DNA from: Pseudoxanthomonas sp.
GTDB lineage: Bacteria; Pseudomonadota; Gammaproteobacteria; Xanthomonadales; Xanthomonadaceae
Direction of reading: 5' to 3'
Assembly: GCA_026785795.1 (NCBI GenBank)
Contig: JAJAZJ010000121.1
Location: 1-6,537, forward strand
Length of the DNA: 6,537 nucleotides
This document shows positions 1 through 6,308 of this stretch, piece by piece. Made by a program: the position numbers and the translations under genes. Below the pieces are notes generated by a model. The model made no database searches. It worked only from the letters and a program-made list of their open reading frames with translations, and had not been told where the DNA came from. Numbering within the stretch: position 1 is the stretch's first letter; the number at the start of each line of letters is the position of its first letter.

Positions 1-28
1 CCGCGGCGCTGCGCGCAACCTGATTCAT
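1..28 (-). CDS. possible start of a next gene, cut by window edge
   Basis: Seen: reading the minus strand, an ATG at 28-26 is preceded by a good Shine-Dalgarno, GGAGG (complement of 38-42), with a 9-nt spacer. The frame stays open to the edge and reads MNQVARSAA. It lies 29 bp past the rarD stop on the same strand, so it could be the next member of that transcription unit. Only nine codons are visible, so no family can be named. The GGAGG is the best ribosome-binding site in the window, and this is the main argument for a real start. It could also be chance in GC-rich DNA. Confidence 0.35.
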
Positions 29-57
29 AGGGGCGGACCTCCACCCGCGCCGCGCCA

Positions 58-969
58 CTAGGCCGGCGTCGGTGTCTCAGGCTTGCTGCGTGAGCGCAGC
101 AGGCCGTCCACGGCGAAAATGGCCAGGCCGATCCAGATGAAGATGAAGCCGATGGCGCGGTCGCGATCGAACACTTCCTTGAACACCAGCACCCCGATCA
201 GCAGCTGCAGGGTGGGCGCGATGTACTGCATGAAGCCGATCACCGAGTACGGCACGCGGCGCACGGCATAGGAAAATCCGATCAGCGGCAGCGCGGTCAA
301 GGCCCCGCCGAACACCAGCAGTGCGTTCACCTGCCATCCCCAGTGATTGACGAAGCCGCCGCTGCCCTGCGAACCCAGCCACAGCAGGGCAACCACTGCC
401 GGCAGGAACAGGTACAGGCTTTCGATCGCCAGCCCGGGGACGGAGTCCACCACCGCCAGCTTGCGGATGAAACCGTAAAAACCGAACGAGGCGGCCAGCG
501 ACAGCGCAATCCACGGAAAGCTGCCGTAGTTGAAGGTCAGCCACAGCACGCCCATGGCGGCCACGGCCACGGACACCCACTGCGCCGGGCGCAGCCGTTC
601 GCGCAACAGCAGCACGCCCAGCAGCACGTTGAGCAGCGGATTGATGAAGTAGCCCAGGCTGGTTTCGACCACGTGGCCCGCATTGACCGCCCAGATGTAC
701 AGGCCCCAGTTGAAGGCGATCAGCACGCCGCTGATGGCCAGCATCCATGCCACCCGCGGCTGCGCCATGGCAATGCGCAGCCACTGCAGGCCCTGGGTCA
801 GGCACAGGCCGCCCACCACCAGCAGCGTGCTCCAGACAATGCGATGCATCACGATCTGCAGCGCAGGCACCGACTTGAGCAGGTGCCAGTACAGCGGCAT
901 CAGGCCCCAGATAACGAACGCGCCGGCCGCGGCCCACAGCCCGCGCCGGTCGATAGCCGCTGGGGTCAT
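58..969 (-). CDS. rarD: RarD-family EamA/DMT permease (chloramphenicol-sensitivity protein RarD)
   Basis: A 303-residue inner-membrane protein of the drug/metabolite transporter superfamily. Seen: about ten hydrophobic segments (for example near residues 11-30, 43-57, 74-95, 105-122, 130-146, 152-168, 272-290). The RarD-like signatures are FVIWGLMPLYW near 18-28, SLGYFINPLLN at 104-114 and GFMQYIAPTLQ at 245-255. The length matches E. coli RarD, and the two EamA halves are both present. I chose the ATG at 969 because the protein then begins just before TM1 like its homologues; the open frame extends further upstream but only through yedA in another frame. The ATG overlaps the yedA stop as ATGA, suggesting translational coupling. 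GGAG and GGA motifs stand about 10-18 nt upstream. The substrate of RarD is not established; the name comes from a chloramphenicol phenotype in Pseudomonas. Family assignment is firm, transported compound unknown. Confidence 0.93.
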   Translation of the reverse strand: MTPAAIDRRGLWAAAGAFVIWGLMPLYWHLLKSVPALQIVMHRIVWSTLLVVGGLCLTQGLQWLRIAMAQPRVAWMLAISGVLIAFNWGLYIWAVNAGHVVETSLGYFINPLLNVLLGVLLLRERLRPAQWVSVAVAAMGVLWLTFNYGSFPWIALSLAASFGFYGFIRKLAVVDSVPGLAIESLYLFLPAVVALLWLGSQGSGGFVNHWGWQVNALLVFGGALTALPLIGFSYAVRRVPYSVIGFMQYIAPTLQLLIGVLVFKEVFDRDRAIGFIFIWIGLAIFAVDGLLRSRSKPETPTPA

Positions 970-1892
970 GTTGTTTTTTCCAGCTCCGGCTGGCGCGCAC
1001 GCGCCTTGGCCAGGGTGATGGCCACTACGCCGGACAGGATCACCACCATGGCGCCGAGGTCGTGTGCGCTGAAGCGTTCCCCCGCCAGCCACGCGCCCAG
1101 CCCCACTGCGATGACCGGATTGACGTAGGCATAGCTGCTGGCCAGCGCCGGGCGCACGTGGTGCAGCAGCCACACATAGGCGGTGAAGCCGATCAGCGAG
1201 CCGAACACCAGCAGGTACAGCACCGACAGGATCGCCTTGGTGCTGGGCATGGCGGTGAAGTGTTCGCCGAACGCGAACCCCGCCACCAGCATGATCACGC
1301 CACCGCAGAGCATCTGCCCGGCCGCGCTCATGAACGGCGAAGGCAGCCTGCGTTCGCGGCTCCAGATCGAACCGTAGGACCAGGCCAGCGACGCAAGCAG
1401 CAGCGCCACCACGCCCTTGGGCTGGGCGCTGAGGCTGCTGCCCGCGTTAAGCCACAGCACGCCGATGAATCCGATGCCCATGCCCAGCCATTCCAGGCGG
1501 TTGGGATGGTGGCCGCGCAGCGCCGCGAATACGCCCATCCACATCGGCGTGGCTGCCACCGCCACCGCCGCCAGGCCCGAGGACACCCACTGCTCGGCAA
1601 TGCTGACCATGCCGTTACCGATCGCCATCAGCAGCAGGCCAAGAAACGCCAGGTCCTTCCACTGCGAGCGGCTGGGTGCGGGCACTCCGCGCCAGCGCAG
1701 CACCGCATACATCAGCACGCCGGCCAGCAGGAAGCGCCCGCCCGCCATCAGCAGCGGCGGGAAGCCGCCCTGCAGCGCGAAATGGATGCCCAGGTAGGTC
1801 GAGCCCCAGACCACGTACACGATGGCCAGCGCAACGGCGACGGCCAGGCCGCCGCGTGCCGGCGTGGCCGCGCTGGAATCAGAAAGGTGCAT
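966..1892 (-). CDS. yedA: YedA-like drug/metabolite exporter (EamA/DMT family)
   Basis: A 308-residue inner-membrane protein with two EamA repeats and about ten transmembrane segments. Seen: WGSTY at 29-33, PPLLMAGGRFLLAG at 45-58, GNGMVSIAEQWVSSGLAAV at 92-110, WLGMGIGFIGVLWLN at 135-149 and SSYAYVNPVIAV at 252-263 followed by the GE pair at 271-272. These match E. coli YedA (PPLMMAG, GNGMVTVAE, TSYAYVNPVVAV) much better than RarD, so this is a distinct subfamily rather than a recent tandem copy of its neighbour. The ATG at 1892 places the first membrane helix near residue 15, as in homologues. The bases just before it are pyrimidine-rich (CCTCCCTCCC) and give no Shine-Dalgarno, which is unusual. 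The gene ends in a 4-bp overlap with rarD, so the pair is probably co-translated. An efflux or amino-acid/metabolite export role is inferred from family; the substrate is unknown. Confidence 0.9.
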   Translation of the reverse strand: MHLSDSSAATPARGGLAVAVALAIVYVVWGSTYLGIHFALQGGFPPLLMAGGRFLLAGVLMYAVLRWRGVPAPSRSQWKDLAFLGLLLMAIGNGMVSIAEQWVSSGLAAVAVAATPMWMGVFAALRGHHPNRLEWLGMGIGFIGVLWLNAGSSLSAQPKGVVALLLASLAWSYGSIWSRERRLPSPFMSAAGQMLCGGVIMLVAGFAFGEHFTAMPSTKAILSVLYLLVFGSLIGFTAYVWLLHHVRPALASSYAYVNPVIAVGLGAWLAGERFSAHDLGAMVVILSGVVAITLAKARARQPELEKTT

Positions 1893-1920
1893 GGGAGGGA
1901 GGCAGCGGGAGCAGGTGCGT

Positions 1921-1926
1921 ATTCTA
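1921..1926 (-). promoter_or_regulatory. candidate -10 box for the yedA-rarD unit
   Basis: Seen: the minus strand reads CCTAGAATACG, containing TAGAAT (5 of 6 matches to TATAAT), ending 28 bp before the yedA ATG. No TTGACA-like -35 is found 16-18 bp upstream; that stretch is pure G/C repeat. A promoter here is plausible because the 128-bp gap separates yedA from the Ada-like gene, but support is one hexamer only. Confidence 0.3.
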
Positions 1927-1931
1927 GGGCA

Positions 1932-1983
1932 GTGCCGCGCGCGACTGCGCGGCATGGGCGGCGCGGCACGGGCGGCGCGGCAG
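1932..1983. repeat. 14-bp G/C tandem repeat with overlapping inverted repeats
   Basis: Seen: two adjacent 14-bp units, 1956-1969 and 1970-1983, are identical except for the last base (GGGCGGCGCGGCA plus C or G). A degenerate third unit at 1942-1955 shares GCGCGGCA. The segment GTGCCGCGC at 1932-1940 is an exact reverse complement of 1961-1969 (9 bp), and its last seven bases plus the preceding T also pair with 1947-1954 (8-bp stem, 6-nt loop), so two hairpins compete. The block lies between the end of the Ada-like gene and the yedA start. No T-run follows on the minus strand, so it is not a standard intrinsic terminator. It could slow transcription, help Rho, or just be slippage-generated repeat. 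Confidence 0.6.
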
Positions 1984-2020
1984 CGGAAATCCACGCTGTA
2001 TGCGCGGCGCGCTGGCGGCG

Positions 2021-2839
2021 CTAGGCCTGCTCGCGCGACAGCAGCGCCTGCTTCAGGGGCAGGCCCCAGCGATAGCCGCCCAGCGAACCGTCGCCGCGGA
2101 TGACGCGGGGGCAGGGCACCACCACGGCAACGCGGTTGCTGGCGCAGGCGCGGGCCACCGCGCGCGCCGCCTTGGGTGAGCCCAGAGACTGGGCCAGTTC
2201 GGCGTAGCTGCGGGTGTGTCCGCAGGGAATTTTCATCAGCGCCTGCCACACGCGGGCCTGGAACGCGGTACCCAGCAGGTCCAGCGCCACTGCTCCGGAT
2301 TCACCGCCCAGGCAGCGGGCGACGGCCTGCAGGCGAGGCGCCAGGAACTCGTCGTTGCCCGCATCCACGCGCTCCAGCGCGGCGCGCGGGAACTCCCGGC
2401 GCAGCCCCTGTTCCAGGGCAACGGCATCTTCGCCCAGCTCCACCGCGCAGATGCCACGCGCGGTGGCCGCGACAACGGCCTGTCCCAGCGGCGTATCGAC
2501 CAGGGTCCAGCGAATGGCCATGCCGGCGCCGCCGGCGCGGTAGCTGGCCGGGGTCATGCCCAGCCTGGCTGCACCGGCCTCGTACACGCGCGAGGGTGAA
2601 CCATAGCCTGCATCGTAGAGTGCGGCGCTGACTTCGCTGCCCGCGCGCAGCCCTGCCTTCAGTGCGCCCAGTTTTTTTTGCGCAAGGTATTCGGCCGGGC
2701 TCAGCCCGTAGCGTGAACGGAAGCTGCGCTGCAGGTGCGAGGCGCTCACGCCCACCGCCGACGCCAGGGCCTGCAGCGTGGGCTCGCCCGCATCAAGCAG
2801 GGCGCGTGCGTGTTCCAGCTGGTTGTCGATGATTGCCAT
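2021..2839 (-). CDS. Ada-like AraC HTH / methylated-DNA-protein cysteine methyltransferase, variant PCPRV active site
   Basis: A 272-residue two-domain protein. Residues 1-104 form an AraC-type DNA-binding domain with both helix-turn-helices (TLQALASAVGVSASHLQRSF at 21-40; VSAALYDAGYGSPSRVYEA at 70-88). Residues 107-272 match the C-terminal O6-methylguanine-DNA methyltransferase half of Ada (RGICAVELG, GTAFQARVWQALMKIPCG, YRWG). Known role: direct transfer of alkyl groups from DNA to a cysteine. Expected residues are present: Y212, arginine finger R226, hinge N235, nucleophile C243, E270 exactly 27 residues later as in human C145/E172. The odd one is P244 (codon CCC, + strand 2108-2110) where family members have His, giving PCPRV. 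Ada's N-terminal zinc/phosphotriester domain is absent, and the 91-bp upstream gap has no room for it. The ATG at 2839 has no clear Shine-Dalgarno. An 8-A run spans codons 54-56. Activity is therefore uncertain; it may be active, impaired, or a lesion-binding regulator. Confidence 0.88.
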   Translation of the reverse strand: MAIIDNQLEHARALLDAGEPTLQALASAVGVSASHLQRSFRSRYGLSPAEYLAQKKLGALKAGLRAGSEVSAALYDAGYGSPSRVYEAGAARLGMTPASYRAGGAGMAIRWTLVDTPLGQAVVAATARGICAVELGEDAVALEQGLRREFPRAALERVDAGNDEFLAPRLQAVARCLGGESGAVALDLLGTAFQARVWQALMKIPCGHTRSYAELAQSLGSPKAARAVARACASNRVAVVVPCPRVIRGDGSLGGYRWGLPLKQALLSREQA

Positions 2840-2849
2840 GCCCCACAGC

Positions 2850-2875
2850 GTAGCGGGCGCACCAGGCGCCCGCTA
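2850..2875 (+). repeat. GTAG-headed palindromic REP-like hairpin
   Basis: Seen: a perfect 10-bp inverted repeat, TAGCGGGCGC (2851-2860) and GCGCCCGCTA (2866-2875), around the loop ACCAG. With the preceding G the element starts GTAG on the + strand. Known: REP elements of Stenotrophomonas and relatives (the SMAG family) have a GTAG head plus a short GC-rich stem-loop and sit singly or in pairs between genes. The match in head, size and location supports the call; I could not compare it with genomic copies. It lies 55 bp past the prc stop and 11 bp before the Ada-like ATG. No T-run follows on the minus strand, so a standard intrinsic terminator is less likely, though it may stabilise the prc mRNA 3' end or hinder initiation at the next gene. 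Confidence 0.55.
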
Positions 2876-2893
2876 TCCGATTCTTGCGCCGAT

Positions 2894-2909
2894 GGCCGCG
2901 CTCACGGCC
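2894..2909. other. small hairpin just downstream of prc
   Basis: Seen: GGCCG (2894-2898) pairs with CGGCC (2905-2909) around a 6-nt loop, 21 bp past the prc stop. There is no T-run after it on the minus strand. It may contribute to the prc 3' end together with the larger hairpin at 2850-2875, but a 5-bp G/C stem is common by chance at this base composition. Confidence 0.2.
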
Positions 2910-2930
2910 GGGGCGATGGCAGGGCGACGC

Positions 2931-5108
2931 TCAGTCGGCCCAGCTGCCCGGCTGGCTCGATTCCGGCAGCACCTGCGCCGACAGCGTGAGGTCCCGGCCG
3001 AGCACGTCAATGGCATCAGACAGGATCGCCGCGGATTCACGCAGCAGCGGATCCGGGCGCTGGTCGGCCAGCTTCTCGCGCGCCGCATCCTTGATGATGT
3101 CGCGCTCGTTGGCGCCCAGCCCGTCGTCGGCCGCATCTTCCGCCAGCGGATCCAGTGCCAGGCCCAGGGCCGCGCGTTCGGCCTGGCGCTGCTTGCGCTG
3201 CGCTTCCTGCGTTTCACGTTCGGCGCGGCGCTCCGCTTCGTTCAGCGACACATATTTCTTGGCGTTCTCGGCGCGGAACTGGTTCACGTCTTCGGTCCAC
3301 CACTGGAACTCCTTGTCGGTGGCCACGCGGGCGGCGTGCAGCGCCTCAAGGCGCGGCAGCAGCGGGGCGAAATTGCCGTACTGGATATGCGGTACTGCAG
3401 CGATCCGGGTCCACGGCAGCGCGTTGTCGTAGGTGCTCTCGCCGAACTCGGTTCCATCCACGCTGACCGGGAAGGCGATGTCGGGCACCACGCCCTTGTG
3501 CTGGGTGCTGCCGCCAGCAACGCGGAAGAACTGGGCGATGGTCAGCTTGACCTGGCCGAAACGCGCTTCTTCGTTGGCCGGCCAGCGGTCCAGGTCGACC
3601 AGGTTCTGCACGGTGCCCTTGCCGAAGGTGGTTTCACCGATCACCAGGCCACGTCCGTAATCCTGGATGGCGCCGGCAAAGATTTCCGACGCGGACGCCG
3701 AGCCGCGGTTGGTCAGCACCGCCAGCGGACCATCCCAGGCCACGCCCGGCTTGCGGTCGGCATTCACCGTGACCCGGCCGCCGGACTCGCGCACCTGCAC
3801 CACCGGGCCTTTGTCGATGAACAGGCCGGTCAATTCCACCGCTTCGTCCAGCGAACCGCCGCCGTTGTTGCGCAGGTCCAGGACCACGCCGTCCACGCCG
3901 CTGGCCTTGAACCCGGCCAGCAGCTTGGCGATGTCGCGCGTGGCCGAGGTGTAGTCGTTGGGGTTGCGGCGACGACCTTCGAAATCCTGATAGAACGCCG
4001 GCAGCTTGACCACGCCGATGCGGCGCGCCGGCTGGCCGTTGGCCGCCGGGATGGTGATGGTCTCGCCCTTGGCCGCCTGCTCTTCCAGCTTGATCTTCTG
4101 GCGGGTGATGGTGACCTTGGCGTGCTTGCCGTCCACGCCGCTTTCGGCGGGGATGTATTCCAGCCGCACCTGGGTGTCCTTCTTGCCGCGGATCTGCGCC
4201 ACCACGTCGTCGATGCGCCAGCCAATCACGTCGGTCATCGGGCCGGACTTGCCCTGGCCAACGCCGACGATGCGGTCGCCGGCCTTGAGCGTGCCGTCCA
4301 GGTCGGCCGGGCCGCCGGCGATGACCTCGCGGATCACCACCATGTCGTCCTGGCGCTGCAGCTGTGCGCCGATGCCTTCCAGCGACAGCGACATGGACTG
4401 GTTGAAGTTCTGCGCGGTCTTGGGCGTGAAGTAGTCGGTGTGCGGGTCGATCGCGCCGGAGTAGGAGTTGAGGAAGGTCTGGAAAATGTCTTCACCCTTG
4501 AGTTCGTTGACGCTGCGCTGGTAGGTGGCGTAGCGCTTGTCCAGGGTGCTGCGGATCTCGTCCGGCTTCTTGCCGGCCAGCTTCAGCCGCAGCCAGTCAT
4601 TCATGATCGACTTCTTCCACACCGCATCCAGCTCCTGGCTGTTGGCGGCCCACGGTGCCTTCTCGCGGTCGTACTCCCAGCGCTGGTCGCCGGTGAAATC
4701 GAAGTCCTGCTTCAGCAGTGCGCGCGCATAGGTCACGCGCTCGCCAACGCGCTGCCTGTACACGGCGAAGATGTCGTAGGCCGGAGTCACGTCGCCGCTG
4801 CGGATGGCGTCATCCAGCTGGGTCCTGTACGCACTGAACTTCTGGATGTCGGCCTGGGTGAAGTACTGCTTGCCGCCGTCCAGGGCCTCCAGGTAGCGCT
4901 TGAACACGTCCTGCGAAAGCGCATCGTCCAGCGCCCGCGGGCGGTAGGCGTAGCGGCTGTCGGAAAGCAGGCCGTAGACCAGCTTGGCGGTGGTGGCCTG
5001 ATCGGCCGTCGGCGCGGCGACCACCTGGCTGTCGGCGCGGGCCAGCAGGGCCAGCGGGGCGACCAGGGCAAGGGTCAAGAGGACGATCGCGGGGGTTTTC
5101 AGTTTCAT
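2931..5108 (-). CDS. prc: periplasmic tail-specific (carboxy-terminal processing) protease Prc/Tsp, peptidase S41A
   Basis: A 725-residue protease that degrades or trims periplasmic proteins from nonpolar C-termini. In E. coli the homologue matures FtsI and degrades peptidoglycan hydrolases; here the substrates are inferred. Seen: a Sec signal peptide (MKLK, hydrophobic core 6-22, ARA then D26, so cleavage after A25); a TSP N-terminal domain about 35-225; a PDZ domain about 240-325 (SLEGIGAQLQ, GGPADLDGTLKAGDRIVGVG); and the S41 core about 360-545. S472 in GSASASE, D483 in QDYG and K497 in TFGKG keep the spacing of E. coli S452, D463 and K477, so the catalytic dyad is intact. DLRNNGGGSLDEA at 411-423 is a typical S41 strand. 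A charged Arg/Glu/Gln-rich helical stretch lies at 622-650 within the C-terminal Prc domain. Length is close to the 682 aa of E. coli Prc. The ATG at 5108 is fixed by the signal peptide; a weak GAG serves as Shine-Dalgarno. Long open frames on the + strand over this gene are antisense shadows. Confidence 0.97.
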   Translation of the reverse strand: MKLKTPAIVLLTLALVAPLALLARADSQVVAAPTADQATTAKLVYGLLSDSRYAYRPRALDDALSQDVFKRYLEALDGGKQYFTQADIQKFSAYRTQLDDAIRSGDVTPAYDIFAVYRQRVGERVTYARALLKQDFDFTGDQRWEYDREKAPWAANSQELDAVWKKSIMNDWLRLKLAGKKPDEIRSTLDKRYATYQRSVNELKGEDIFQTFLNSYSGAIDPHTDYFTPKTAQNFNQSMSLSLEGIGAQLQRQDDMVVIREVIAGGPADLDGTLKAGDRIVGVGQGKSGPMTDVIGWRIDDVVAQIRGKKDTQVRLEYIPAESGVDGKHAKVTITRQKIKLEEQAAKGETITIPAANGQPARRIGVVKLPAFYQDFEGRRRNPNDYTSATRDIAKLLAGFKASGVDGVVLDLRNNGGGSLDEAVELTGLFIDKGPVVQVRESGGRVTVNADRKPGVAWDGPLAVLTNRGSASASEIFAGAIQDYGRGLVIGETTFGKGTVQNLVDLDRWPANEEARFGQVKLTIAQFFRVAGGSTQHKGVVPDIAFPVSVDGTEFGESTYDNALPWTRIAAVPHIQYGNFAPLLPRLEALHAARVATDKEFQWWTEDVNQFRAENAKKYVSLNEAERRAERETQEAQRKQRQAERAALGLALDPLAEDAADDGLGANERDIIKDAAREKLADQRPDPLLRESAAILSDAIDVLGRDLTLSAQVLPESSQPGSWAD

Positions 5109-5274
5109 CGGTTACTCGGGCCGTGGGGGGCATTGGGGCAAGACACATGGAACAGGACGAGCCAACCGCGCAGAAAGTTGCAGCCAACGCCGACCTTGCT
5201 CAACCAGCGTAAACGCCACGCGACGTGCAAATGTGAACAGTGCGTTGCCTGCGCTGGTCAGCCCGGGGTTGCGT
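5109..5274. other. lipA-prc intergenic region, probably holding the prc promoter
   Basis: This 166-bp gap is the longest in the window and separates two functionally unrelated genes, so a prc promoter is expected here. The best I can see on the minus strand is TTCACA (complement of 5232-5237), 17 bp, then GTTTAC (complement of 5209-5214), a weak -10. ACCAGCG at 5203-5209 and CGCTGGT at 5252-5258 form a 7-bp inverted repeat with a 42-bp interior enclosing the -35-like hexamer, which could be an operator or chance. There is no intrinsic terminator with a T-run after lipA, and no convincing small ORF. Confidence 0.3.
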
Positions 5275-6279
5275 TCAGCCCATCACGCCGGCGTGCTTGG
5301 CCTGCAGGTCGGCATGGTAGGACGAACGCACCAGCGGCCCGGAGGCCACGTGGCTGAAGCCAAGCACATTGCCAAACTGTTCCAGCTCGACGAATTCATC
5401 CGGGGTCCAGTAGCGCATCACCGGGTGATGGTGGGCGGTAGGCTGCAGGTACTGGCCAATGGTCACCATTTCCACGTCGTGCGCGCGCAGGTCGCGCAGG
5501 GTGGCCTGGACCTGCTGCATGGTCTCGCCCAGGCCCAGCATGATCCCGGACTTGGTGGGCAGCGACGGGTGCTGCTGCTTGAATTTCTGCAGCAGGGTCA
5601 GCGACCACGGGTAGTCCGCGCCGGGGCGCACGTTCGAGTACAGGTCCGGCACGGTTTCGATGTTGTGGTTGAACACGTCCGGCGGATTGGCCGCCAGGAT
5701 GTCCAGCGCGCGGTCCATGCGGCCCTTGCCGCGGAAATCCGGGGTCAGGATTTCGATGCGCGTGCCGGGTGAATGCTGGCGGATGGCGGCGATGCAGTCG
5801 ACGAAGTGCTGGGCGCCACCGTCACGCAGGTCGTCACGGTCCACGCTGGTCACCACCACGTACTTCAGGCCCATGTCGGCCACGGTGGTGGCCAGGCTGA
5901 GCGGTTCGCTGGCATCGGGCGGCTTCGGCCGGCCATGGGCCACGTCGCAGAACGAGCAGCGGCGCGTGCAGACCTCGCCCAGGATCATGAAGGTGGCGGT
6001 GCCGTGGCTGAAGCATTCGTGGATGTTGGGGCAGCTGGCTTCCTCGCACACGGTGACCAGGCGGTTCTGGCGCAGCTTGGCCTTCAGCCGCGCCACCGAA
6101 TTGTCGCTGGGAATGCGCACCCGGATCCACGCAGGCTTGCGCAGCACCGGCGCTTCCTTGAACTGCACCGGCGAGCGCGAAATCTTGTCGCCGCCGATCT
6201 GCTTGACGCCCGTCTCCAGCGGCGCCGGGGCCGCGGCCAGGACCTGCAGGGGAATGCGGCGCGCGGGGGAGTCGGTCAT
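5275..6279 (-). CDS. lipA: lipoyl synthase LipA (radical SAM)
   Basis: A 334-residue cytosolic [4Fe-4S] enzyme that inserts two sulfurs at C6 and C8 of protein-bound octanoyl groups, making lipoyl-E2 and lipoyl-GcvH. Seen: the auxiliary-cluster motif [12 protein letters not shown] (C78, C83, C89), the radical-SAM motif CTRRCSFC (C104, C108, C111), [17 protein letters not shown], the GADYPWSL and [12 protein letters not shown] segments, and the C-terminal RSSYHA at 318-323 that supplies a serine ligand to the auxiliary cluster. All family residues are intact. The N-terminus ([21 protein letters not shown]) resembles Xanthomonadaceae LipA as I recall it, supporting the ATG at 6279 over an in-frame TTG at 6312 that would add 11 residues and overlap the lipB stop. 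No good Shine-Dalgarno precedes the ATG. It follows lipB by 29 bp, so the two successive lipoylation enzymes are probably co-transcribed. Confidence 0.97.
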   Translation of the reverse strand: MTDSPARRIPLQVLAAAPAPLETGVKQIGGDKISRSPVQFKEAPVLRKPAWIRVRIPSDNSVARLKAKLRQNRLVTVCEEASCPNIHECFSHGTATFMILGEVCTRRCSFCDVAHGRPKPPDASEPLSLATTVADMGLKYVVVTSVDRDDLRDGGAQHFVDCIAAIRQHSPGTRIEILTPDFRGKGRMDRALDILAANPPDVFNHNIETVPDLYSNVRPGADYPWSLTLLQKFKQQHPSLPTKSGIMLGLGETMQQVQATLRDLRAHDVEMVTIGQYLQPTAHHHPVMRYWTPDEFVELEQFGNVLGFSHVASGPLVRSSYHADLQAKHAGVMG

Positions 6280-6286
6280 GGGCCCT

Positions 6287-6306
6287 ATTCTAGCGCCTGC
6301 GGGCGC
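6287..6306 (-). promoter_or_regulatory. TAGAAT -10-like box and small hairpin in the lipB-lipA gap
   Basis: Seen: on the minus strand GCGCC-CGCA-GGCGC (complement of 6293-6306, 5-bp stem) is followed at once by TAGAAT (complement of 6287-6292), which ends 7 bp before the lipA ATG. If used as a -10 box, transcription would start at or beside the ATG, giving a leaderless lipA mRNA. A CTTGAT lies 15 bp upstream as a poor -35. Internal transcription is possible but unproven; lipB read-through is the simpler source of lipA mRNA. Confidence 0.25.
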
Positions 6307-6308
6307 AA

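Noticed and set aside
343..1128. A + strand open frame (261 codons) over rarD and the end of yedA, and a similar 320-codon frame at 1062-2024.
   Set aside because: Both are antisense shadows of clear membrane transporters, with His/Gln/Arg-rich low-complexity translations.
970..1173. Upstream extension of the RarD frame to 371 codons.
   Set aside because: The added 68 residues overlap yedA in another frame and look like shadow sequence; the ATG at 969 matches the family start.
1893..2249. Upstream extension of the YedA frame to 427 codons.
   Set aside because: The extra 119 residues run through the Ada-like gene and the G/C repeat in another frame, are Arg/Pro/Ala-rich, and homologues begin near the ATG at 1892.
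2850..2909. An intrinsic terminator for prc.
   Set aside because: Hairpins are present but neither is followed by a T-run on the minus strand, so I kept them as a REP-like element and a weak hairpin instead.
2778..5357. A very long (859-codon) open frame on the + strand across prc.
   Set aside because: It is the antisense of a well-identified S41 protease. Its translation is rich in His, Gln, Arg, Val and Gly with no recognisable domain, as expected for a shadow frame in high-GC DNA.
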